Assembly: GCA_026874595.1 (NCBI GenBank)
Contig: CM049321.1
Span: 16,880,479-16,944,478, forward strand
From: Sipunculus nudus
Taxonomy: Eukaryota > Annelida > Sipuncula > Golfingiida > Sipunculidae
Reading direction: 5' to 3'
DNA length: 64,000 nucleotides
A model generated the notes under the pieces. That model ran no database searches and was not told where the DNA came from. It saw nothing but the letters and a program-made list of their open reading frames with translations. This document shows positions 19,534 through 30,124 of the stretch, one piece after another. How positions within the stretch are numbered: position 1 is the stretch's first letter; each line of letters opens with the position of its first letter. The position numbers and the translations under genes were made by a program.

Positions 19534-22500
19534 CAAACCATCTTGTTATCAAGCGGGGTCATTTATGAACCCAGTCATGTATTAATATGAGCTGTTGATA
19601 GTTTTGATAGTTGACGATAGTTTAAATACCAAAAATATATCATGTCAGGTATGTGCTTTAACATTTCGTAATTTCTTTAAAAATGGGCTATTGGTATGGA
19701 ACAGAGTATGAAAAGTTTTATGAAAAGATATTTCCTTCACCATTTGGGACTGATTATATTTCAATTTTCCCTTTATTATCCACATCTTGCATTTTCCCCC
19801 ACTGAACCATGACTGTAAAATGTGAACTCCGCAAACTTCACTGCTTCAGAAAACTGAATGCTTAGATATACGGACATCATCAGAAATCCTCTGTTCAAAA
19901 TTAGAAAGGACGGTGTGACCATATGCAGTCAGTGCTTTAAATGTCTGTTAGTGTTACACCATATACAGTGGAATTAAGAAACTAACAGAGAGACCAGGCA
20001 AAATTTCGAGGGTTCATAATTGATAATTAGCATGAGTAGGAAATACAAACTTAAAACTCAGTTGATGATTCATAGATCAAAGCATTTGTTTCAAGGATTT
20101 GTATTGTTTTATGGTTCTACAAATTCAACCATAAAAAACATCATCCATTTAACATTGGTAAGATTGATGAGCAGTTTTCACAGTAACAATGTACAGAATA
20201 TCCAGAGAGTTCAGATATATTCTGGTACATGGGGATTGACAGCCGAGCTAACATAGCACACAGGCCAACCTGGGGCATACGTTGGGTATGTGGCAATGTT
20301 TTTGGGCGGAGGTTTACCATATAACTAAATCATATTTCCCGGAAACTGATCTCCATGCGAATATCTACAGATATCAGCGCGGTCATGCCGACATTCCCTG
20401 TAACCCGGACTATCACACATGGTCATTACAGGAAAACCGATGATTATCATGTAATTAATATAACTAGGTCTGTTTATTATTTTTTGGCCATTGCAGTCCC
20501 TGTGGTGAGGGAAATTACTCTTTCTGTCTGGATGGTATTTGTGCTTATTATTAAAAACAGAAAGCGAAAACTTTGATCTCAGAACCTCCCACCTCTCCCA
20601 AAATGGCGTATTACATTTGGAATTATTTTGACGGTCATTATCTTTCTCTCGTTGGCACTCCCCCTGATCTTCATTGAAGCTTATTTTATGTTTTCGTTTT
20701 CTAAAATGATTAAAGAAAGTGTCACGTAGGAGGTTTTATTAGACTTACGATGTTGTACCGGGGCATTAACTATATTTATATATATTGTGCGCTTGGTGTA
20801 TGTTGAAGACTTTGGATCAAGTTTTAATAACCTGGGGATTTTTCTGAGTCGGAAATGTACAAAGTAAGGGACTTCTAGAAACCCTAAATTGGTTGTTCTT
20901 AACATCTTGGGTACAGTCTCGAGTTTAGCGATATACCTCCTTTTAAAATTTGTGGAATATGTTGTTTTGGTAAATTAAGGAAAAAAATACAAAACCCGCA
21001 CTGCTAAGTAGTCAAATTAATCATTTAAAAAAAATTCAAATAAATATGAGTATACTTTTAAAATGCATTTTGCCTGTTTATGACATAATGTATTTCATAT
21101 ACTATTACAAATATCGCTCTTTTATATAAAGGGTAAATGCAGAGCTCTGCGGTACAAAGTCAACTGCCATATCTGCATAAATCTCAAACTGAGGGAATGG
21201 CTTTTTTCGCCAGGTGTAAGTGTAAAATTACATTTAATATCCATAGTAGAAATATCTGGTTTGAATTTCAAACACACGTTGATTGACATTTGGACTCATA
21301 TTGTTAGAAATGCGGTACGAACACATCTTGCCTTTGTTTTACTGATTTTTAAAATAAAATTTCAGTTCAGTGCAATGAATTTCAATTGCTTTCAATTCCA
21401 ACATGTCAATAAAAAATTGCAATTCTAAATGAAATCTTAGCTACTTTAATTATGACATTTTATTCGGACATACCTTATTGTCTCCGTACATATTTTAATA
21501 AATAATATCTTCAGAAAACATGTTTATATCAATTTACCCTAATATCTTATGAAAATACTATATACCACTGATTCCAACTCAAACAGGCTTCTGGCCGCTT
21601 CCATCGACCACATCAGGGCTATGTAACGACGGGATAGAACCCTTCGCATTAAAAATATACTATGATGATTATGATTTACTTCACAATTTAATATATCATA
21701 CCTTGGGTGTCTTGCTGACCTTCCAATAAAATCATCAAAATCTGTTCAGAAAATGTAATGTGAAATTGCACACAGCAAACCCAATAACCGAGGTTATACA
21801 TAAAACCAATGCGCCATGTGGAATTCCAGACACCTGCATATTATTTATGTGAAAAGCACCAATCGACCAGCCATAGCATTTGTATCTTATTGTCCCTGCT
21901 ATTAATTATGCCTCTTTCTTACACACAAAGTGATGTTTTAATCGATCTTATTACTTATAGAAATCGTCTTCTTGTTGTGTTATAGCCTTTTGTTACACCG
22001 AACCATACATAGGGCAAATGGATAAACAAGAAAGTGAAATGGTAACAATTGTAATGGCAATTGGAAGACCCACACCAGCAGGGTTGACAATGCATTGAGC
22101 TCATCTGCTCATGTGACATGTAATCTTAAACAGCTATTACTGATACACAACCCATACCCAGGTCACAACCCTATAACCGAAAAATATGGCTATTATAATG
22201 GAATAGCTGTATGTAACCTTTTAATAGAATCCTTTCAACTATAAATGTACTAAAATGATGCAAATTACCTCTAAAGATGAATGAATTGCAAAAGCGGATC
22301 CATGGAAGGGGTCCGGGGGGTCCGGACAGCCCCCTCTCTTTTTTTCAGTCCCCGCAACCTTTTGTGAAGGGTTTCGGACCCATTTTTACGGCTTGGACCC
22401 CTTTTCTAGACCTGAGGACAAATTGTTAGGTTTTATCATTGGTCCTCCTGGGCTAGACCCTTCCTTTTCCTTAATCCTGAATCCTCCCCTGAATTTTGCC

Positions 22501-23182
22501 ATGGGTTTTATACTCTATATATAAATTCCATCGAAATACATTTAGAACATTCAATGTAAAATTGGACACAGAAAAAAAAACAAGGATAAAATATTATACC
22601 TTTCGCCACTCGGTGGTGGTATAATTTATATTTTAGCAACCCTGTCATTAAAGTAAGTTTATTGAAATGTTCCTCCTCTGGTAAAATAAAAATGTTGGCT
22701 ATTAAAGTCTCATTATAATTATCAGAAAGTATAATAACATAAAATGCGCACACAGATTAGTAGCAAAAAATGATTACAATGTTTCGACATAATTTACTAT
22801 GGTAGAAGTTAACAATATACTTTTTGTAGTTCAGATCGGTTGGAAAGCAGAGAATAAGGCAAGCTGTTCCTGCACGAAACATTTATTTACTGTAGCCGTC
22901 TAGGTATAAAACTACCTTCGTCATACCCGACAAGTGGTGCGAGTTTATGACCAGTCATAATTCACCATGGAAAAAAGATACTAAATTAAAATTTAAAAAA
23001 TCTAAATGAAATAATTTGTTTAGTTCTACTTGAGTTAAAGTGATCAAGGCTATAGCGATGGGTCCGGTGATCTGATGGCCTGATAACATTACACAGTTCT
23101 ATGAGAGAAATTCGCAGTACTTGTAACCAAAAGTATTTTAAACGATACATGTCTGATGATATCGGAAGGAAAATAATCAGTA

Positions 23183-25833
23183 TCATTTACATTTTGTAGA
23201 CTTTTCACAAAGTCCATTGTATGTGGCCGTATTCCACCTGGATCCCCAGCGCCACTCCTCGAACCCGTCAAGGACGACGTGATAACCGAGAAATCCACCT
23301 GACAAACGAAAACCGTGATCCCAGTTTTTGTACTGAAATGGCTTTCCAGTGGGCATCCATAACCATTTTCGAGCATTGATGTCGTACCTTCCGCCGGTCC
23401 AGTAAATATATGTCGGTTTTCCTGCAATGGAGGAAAATAAAAATATCACAACTCTCACCTTATATGCAATGGGCATGGAAAAATTTATATTGTACTTTCC
23501 AATTGTGACTTTGCGGAAACCTACCGAGAATAATTGTAAGGTTATCCTGAAAAAAAAAGGAAAAAAGTGTAAAAAATAAACAACAGGGAATGCAACATCT
23601 CACACAAACATAATATGTTTGGGTTAGAAATTATATTTTTTATTCTGTTATATATGTGTGTATTTTTGTAAACTAACTGAGTGTCTCGATGTGCTCCTGT
23701 TCCTCTATCGTCTCTATGCTGACGAGGTCACCGCCTGCTGCTTTACATCTGTCTCGCGAGCCTCCCCACGTCAATTCCCTCTCAATGATCCTGTAGCAAG
23801 AACGCTCCCGTCTTCCTTTCAACGTGAATAGGTTTTCCCAGCCTTCGGAACAAGACCCTGTACAAAATGTAAATTTAACAAAAGCTAATACTACGTACAG
23901 AAAAGGTGAGGCTAATCCACGAGTCTTCAAATAAAAATGATACTCTTGAAAATATACACCCCCCCCCCCCTTTCCCCGAGCCACGCAAGTGACCTTATTC
24001 TCCACCAAAGGCGAACAAGTGTTGAAATATACATGATGCACATGTACATCTATGCAGCGGTAACTGTCCAGTTCTACAAACAATTATAAACTGCAAAATA
24101 TTTTGGGAGTATTTCACAAGATTTGAATTTGTAGATGATAGCCTCGTTCAATAGTTTCAAACTTGCACAATGCCCTGGATTTACACTTTGCGTTTCAAGA
24201 GGGAAATATGAAGTACTTCAACTTTTTTTTGGCATTCACAAAAAATTCTGCGGGAAAGACAGAGGACTAAAAAACATGCCTTTCCTGGATGGGAGGGGGA
24301 AACGTAAGAATATTATCATGCCTAATGGTCTAGCTTTTAGGATAATATGATTCAAAGAAAATCTGATAAATACTGTGTAAAGAAAAGCCGGTGTAGTTTA
24401 TGAGGTTGAAATAAACCAAAAAGATTGAAATAAATAGACTGATTGCAATATTTGATGATATTATATATGTATAAATGTTCAGTCTGCTGCAAAATATACT
24501 ACGAGTAGCAGTAGCCATCATATATAAATTTTACGGTAACTGGCAACTTTTACAATAACTGGCTCGAGTATGTAAGTTCCAGGTAAAGCCAACTTTAAGG
24601 TCAGACTAGCTTATCACACATTTAGAAAAGCACATATGTTAACTAATATTGCAGGACCTGCTGCGCTGTGAGAACCAAATTTACCGTGCCGATTAACTAC
24701 ATTATTACATTGTTTACACACAGAGAATATAATGCAGTTAGTGTGAAAATTGATCGATTATATCGATGATTGGTCATCATCTATTAAAATGGATCAATTT
24801 GTTTGCATAACTGAGTAATCGGTCACAAAACGATTTTGTATGCGCATCCTAAGTCATTGTATCCCGATATAGTAGTTATATAAGAAAGTTATATATTGAT
24901 ATAGAAAGACGGGGCAAAAGCCAAAAGCATTAGTGTCAACAAGTGTCAACATCTGGGCTTTGCCTTTATCTTCCAGCTTGATGTACAAGTGCTGAATTTA
25001 CTCGGTCAATATTTAAAGTATACCTTTATAACAACATATATCACGGTAGTACAGATGCCTTACATACAACAATCAGTTAATAATCGATCACTTGTCTTTC
25101 TTCATCCTTAATCTCCAAACCATTAATTTTTCACAACCAGTACATACGACCAAATGACACTATATATGCCAGTGTGATAATAAAAAGCCTCACCAAATTT
25201 TATGTTCAATTTATCTGATACGATATAATATTCAGACCGTTATGTGAACAGCATCTTGCGCATAAGAGAATTAGTTGAATATATATATAAGAGAAGTGTT
25301 GCTATAAAGCGTTACATTATGCTTCCTGACTTAGCAATTATATGTATCTCTGCTACGAGATTTCAAATCAAGAAATTTTATTGTGAAGCCGATTGAAAAA
25401 AGCTTATATAACATGTATATGAAGAGGGTTTAATTTTAAATGGATAAACTTCAAATTTTATAAATAAATTAAAATTAATAAATAAATATATTTTTTCATG
25501 CATATTTTGCTACACTGTAATACTGCTCTCAACTGCAATGCTTGTTTGGCGAGTACACCTACATATAAAAAGTATAAATTTATTCAGTGTATATGCATAG
25601 CATAGCTACTGAAATGACGATACCGTCGCATAAAGCCTTTTGTGGAGTTTTCTCGCCTGATTGAAGTATCAGCCCAATGACAGTAGACATGACCTTCTGC
25701 ATATATGGATCCTTGCAGCGGGCTTTACACATGCCTGCGTCACTAGGAGCAAGTGTGCTGTTTTTCTTCACTTGTACTGCTCCATATGAATCGTTTTCAA
25801 AACTGAACACAGTTCTTGCTGAACAAATAATAC
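23183..25833 (-). CDS. C-type lectin domain protein (three exons found; signal-peptide exon missing)
   Basis: Exons in order: 25624-25833, 23678-23857, 23183-23421. The first encodes a domain not recognised, with cysteines in ICSARTVFSFEND, GMCKARCKDP and KALCDG; it enters and leaves in phase 1. The second starts CTLD sequence (SCSEGWENLF, SCYRIIERELTWGGSRDRC, GGDLVSIETIEEQEHI). The third completes it (YWTGGRYD, KWLWMPTG, EWRWGSRWN, GLCEKSTKCK) and ends at TGA. CTLDs are extracellular binding domains, often used in invertebrate immunity. The carbohydrate motifs EPN/QPD and WND are absent, as are both internal cysteines, so calcium-dependent sugar binding is unlikely. Exons two and three join in frame directly. 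The upstream exon join is less certain, and no signal peptide was found within the window's obvious frames. Confidence 0.7.
23959..23970. repeat. Poly-C tract
   Basis: Twelve consecutive C bases in the intron upstream of the first CTLD exon. Confidence 0.95.
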
Positions 25834-26128
25834 CTATAAGGAAATATATTTATAAAAAACATTATTATATATGATAGTGCGGCATTCCTTATTTAAATGT
25901 TTTCAAATTTGATTGACTCCAAGGTTAAAAAAACTTTTATATGTAATGTTTGCAATTATATTACCTGACAAAGGTATAAGGGTCATTCCATTAAACCCCA
26001 TGTTCAGAACTGGAGAACTCAGAAAATAACTGGATACATGATGTCAATACCTGTACAGCTCGAGATAGGCCTGTATTATAAATCGACATTTAGAAATATG
26101 TAAATGAGCTGTTAATTATACAGTTAAA

Positions 26129-26131
26129 CAT

Positions 26132-26197
<66 letters not shown>
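26129..26197. repeat. (TA)n microsatellite
   Basis: About 69 bp of TA with one AA interruption, adjacent to a tRNA-like sequence. Confidence 0.97.
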
Positions 26198-26199
<2 letters not shown>

Positions 26200-26244
26200 G
26201 TATTTATATAGATGGAATTGGTATACACATAAAGTCGATTCACT

Positions 26245-26315
26245 GCCTGCGAGAATCGAACCGATTCCGGTCGGATGCTTTAACCTTTAAGCTAAGCCCG
26301 ATCCCCAGCAGGGAG
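26245..26315 (-). repeat. tRNA-related sequence, likely SINE head or tRNA relic
   Basis: On the minus strand, an A-box-like TAGCTTAAAGGTT is followed about 25 bases later by a B-box-like GGTTCGATTC (plus-strand 26251-26262 region). The spacing fits an RNA polymerase III internal promoter. I could not fold it into a convincing cloverleaf, so a SINE head or tRNA pseudogene is more likely than a working tRNA. Confidence 0.45.
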
Positions 26316-28622
26316 AACTGATAGCCTAATATGCTGTGCTGCAATGAGTATATGTATAATTTCGTTTATATATACTTATTTATATTAATTATGTGGGTGT
26401 TTTTATAAATATGTTAAAACAAGAAGTAGTCGTAGACTAAAAACTCCAGTTTGGAAGATCGTCATCGGACGTTTGTTTGTAAGCCCACATAGTATCACGG
26501 TCCTAAAACCCATTCTCAGACCCCTCCAGGACAAAACCACTACCAAATATCTATGAAAAGGTTCATTTAAATGAAATATATATAACAATGAGAACTACAC
26601 ATCATTTATGGTTTTAAATCATTTAAATAAAAAAATACTATAATGCTTTAGTTTATGTCAAAAGTGTGATAGGTCGTGTTTCAGGGTTATCCTAACAATC
26701 CACATAATTTCATCAAATTCTATTCCGAACTTGAACCGAACGTAAAACATAATATATCGTGATATCTGGAGGAGGCATAATCAATATTTAATTTCTCTAA
26801 TAACCCTGTGCTCTGGTTAAAATAATGTTGGCGCTTATATGATCAAGTTAATTATGAATATTATTAAAATATGAACACAGATTAGTATGTCAAAATTGAT
26901 AATAATGCTACGAGATAATTTACGACGTTTCTCACACACCTTACCTTCTCAGGCACAGAATATGTAGTCCCACCACGTGACTGATTTTAAACCAATACTA
27001 GTTCGCCATGTTTAGCACAGAGTACAACAATAGCTATGTAGGACCCCTATATCGATCAACGCGTGCATTAAGATCTTTTTGTCTTTGCTATTAATTATAA
27101 CTATTTCTTATACACACAGTGATGCGTTTAATCGACTTTCTGTCATGTTTACGTTTGCCTGAAACAATTTAAATGAAAAAAAAGTATATAAATTTTCCAT
27201 TTTAATTAATTAAGGCATTCAAAACTTGACAGCCAATCAAATGAATTTGTAAGCTACATTAGAAGAAAAGCCAGAATGCCACCGAGAATTTTATTAGTCA
27301 CGCAAAGGCATGCATTTCAGGGTCTTCTACCTGGGAGAAACTTTGCGAGAAGACCAATGCCCCCTGATGAGTGAGTGGTGTCTGTCTTACACTTTGTGCG
27401 GGTATTGTTATTACGAATTTTGTTGCTCGTTCCTTGGGAGGTATAAAATATTTCCACTCTTTCAACCTAAAATACCATTTTCCATGATTCCAGTCTTGTT
27501 AAAATACGACTGATTAAGCTCTCCTGAACATTCCGAGTACTATATAGATTCTTTAGCGTATTTTGGTTTACAACAGGTTAGAGAAACTTGTGTTAATATG
27601 ACGTCATCTTTAATGCAAAGTGAATCATAACACCCTTTCACCCGGACTTATGTATAGAAGTAATTTTATCTGTGAGATGGCTGATAAAATTGAATTTCAA
27701 TTAAATTCAATTATTAATGTCCAAGGGAGATTAATCCCCCCCTGACCTCTGTGCCAAACGTTCAGTATACGTATCAAGTATCAGTGTTACCTTTTACAGT
27801 TCAAGACTGAAATAAACATATATATGCATATATTAACATCGCGCGTTTCGAGAAAAGACAAGGTATGATTACGCACCATGCGCACCTCAAAGCTCTCTTT
27901 GATGCAGCTGCTGTCATATGCTATAGCTAAAGGTGGAAGTATAGAAGTTACAAGGTATTCACTTGTGTTGAGACTTGAATATTACTCAAAAATATGAAGT
28001 TTGATCTTGTTTAGTTTATACTTATCACTTGTCTTTCTGTCCATGGAAAAATTAAGTTACCATGAATATTACAATCCTGCAGTGTACAATTTATTCTTTT
28101 CGGTGCATTTCATAACGGAATAGAAATATAGTATCCCTAGACAATTAGGACAACCCCCTTTTCTAAAATAGGCCCCTGTCTTATACTGACACTTGACAAG
28201 GCCCAAGCCATCAAATGATTGAACTTGTCCGAGTTCTTAGAAGAGACAATTCGCGTATCGAATTTTAAGAGAAGAAAAGCAGTTATTCCACAGTGATTGG
28301 GTTAAAAAAAATCCCATGTTTATTGAGATTTGACACAAATAACCAAGCTCATGGTCGCCAGTCCTCAAACAAAACGTAGATATTAATGGATATATTTTCG
28401 GTGTCAAATTTGAAGGAAACAGGAGCAGTATTAAAAAAAACCCTTACTGTACCACAAGGTTTTCTGGCCAAAGTATTCTCTGAATCCGCACATATTACAT
28501 GGAACGGAATATTGCATATCTATCTTAACACGTCTGGTACTTAACAATTCTGTATTATACGGCCACATATCTCTCAAGGGTTTTGTTAAAGAACATATGA
28601 GTGAAACAGGGGCCAATATAGG

Positions 28623-30124
28623 TCTTAAGCCTGCGAAACATATTCAACGGCCACCGGCCGAATTTTTGGATCGCCAGAAAGTCGCCGAATTCCAAGCCCG
28701 CCAGGAATTCGAGCGTATTTTACGCTTCAAATCTTAACTGTCACATATCGGACAGGGATCGGGCGGTGCCCTTTGAACAATGGTGATAAAAAATTGCCCG
28801 GTGGCCGACAGTAAAAAAAAGGTGGTCGAGCGGAGGCCCCCCGGAATAATGGGAGGCGCCGTCCAAGTTGCGGTCGATGGTCATTCTGTCTGTCGATGCC
28901 CGCCAGAAAACCCGGGCGACGCACAGGCGGTCTCCCCCCGACGTCCTCTCTGGCATCGTCCGACGTCCTCGCCTCGAGTATAAATATGACATGTAAAAAG
29001 TTTATTGCATCATATTTCTTAAGTCTGATAAAGTGAAAAGCACTGCACAGCTACTAAGTAATTCTGGCTATCTAAGATGCCGCCACAGAAGACCAAGGGA
29101 GCAAAGAAACCCGTTATTAGAAGAAGTTCAAGGTGGCACGACAGTCCGCTTCATCGAAGTATCAACAGGAAGGTGAGTTGACGGGAGGAACCCGGCCGGA
29201 GGCCGAAGTACCTGCCCTACGGCGGCCCAACACTATGCAGCACGGAGCGCGTTCGCAGCACGTTAGACTTTGTACAAGTCGTGCGGGACACGGGAGGGGG
29301 TCGTTCGAGTATCGTAGGGAGCCCATGCGACGGCCGCACAGCTCTGTCGACCTCCGTCCGAATTTTAAAGCAAAAATTCATCTAAAATCGTCGGATTTTC
29401 TTGCCGAATATCGATCGCATGTTGGCCGCTGCCCGAGCGATCTACGGGCGACCTGTTTACGAGCTCTGTGACCTCAAAAGTCGCCATTCGAAAATCGCTG
29501 ATTTAGGCCTGCGTCACATATACAAAACGGAGCCCGTCCGACTTTTCTGCGAGCTGAAAAGGGCATTTTCGGCAGGAATACAGCCGGTTTTTGCTCGATC
29601 ACTGCGGACTCCGCCGCGATTTTAAGGGGTCGGCTGATGATCGCGGACGTCGGACAATGTCAGGCAGGACGTCGGGAGGAGACCGCCCGGGGGTCGCCCG
29701 GGCGTGTGGCGGGCATCGACAGACAGAATGACCATCGACCGACACTTGGACGGCGCCTGCCATTATGCCGGGGGGCCTCCGCCCGCCTACCTTTTTTTAC
29801 TATCGGCCACCGGGCAATTTTTTATCACCATTGTTCAATGGGCACCGCCTGATCCCCGTCCGATATGTGACAGGTTAGATTGTAAGCGTAAAATACGCTC
29901 GACTTCCTCGCGGGCTTGGACTTTAGCGACTTTTTGACGATCCAAAAATCGGCCGGAGGCCGTTGAATATGTGACGTAGGCTTTAAGAACAGGTTCCGAT
30001 GCCCTGCGATCGTCGGCCGACCCCTAAAATCGCGGCGAAGTCCGCAGTGATCGAGCAAACACCGGCCGTATTCCTGCCGAAAATGCCCTTTTTCAGCTCG
30101 CAGAGAATATGTGACACAGGCTTA
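28623..30124. mobile_element. GC-rich nested inverted-repeat (foldback/long-TIR) element
   Basis: A roughly 1.5-kb block, much richer in GC and CpG than its surroundings. Arm L (about 28623-28975) is the reverse complement, roughly 90% by eye, of arm L' (about 29650-29986); both share 'gcccggtggccga' and 'tcgatggtcattctgtctgt' in opposite orientation. A second pair flanks L': S1 (about 29500-29648) and S1' (about 29990-30124). All four ends carry variants of 'aagcctgcg.cacatat'. No transposase was recognised and no clear target-site duplication was found. It is probably a non-autonomous DNA transposon with one copy nested against another. Confidence 0.75.
29076..29180 (+). other. Small basic open frame with splice donor inside the foldback element
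   Basis: From an ATG at 29076 an open frame begins MPPQKTKGAKKPVIRRSSRW and continues to a consensus AAG|gtgagt donor about 93 bp later, just before a stop. It may be the first exon of a protein carried or once carried by the element, or chance. No domain is recognised. Confidence 0.25.

Larger units (their letters stand above)
16900..23182. other. Intergenic region, no firm gene
   Basis: Between the CARD-ankyrin and lectin genes. It should contain the CARD gene's upstream exon and promoter and the lectin 3' end, with a minus-strand AATAAA at 22882-22887, about 295 bp past the lectin stop. A compound (CA)n/(TA)n microsatellite lies at about 17250-17320 and a 100-bp tandem duplication at 19333-19533. 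Around 22290-22400 lies a GC-richer tract with 'gggggtccggacagcccc', which looks like part of an interspersed repeat. No protein domain was recognised. Confidence 0.5.
25834..28622. other. Intergenic or 5' region of lectin gene, no further exon recognised
   Basis: Likely includes the missing lectin signal-peptide exon and promoter. It contains a long (TA)n microsatellite with a tRNA-like sequence beside it. Stretches at 26780-26960 and 27065-27140 resemble DNA on the other side of the lectin gene. No other gene was seen. Confidence 0.45.
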
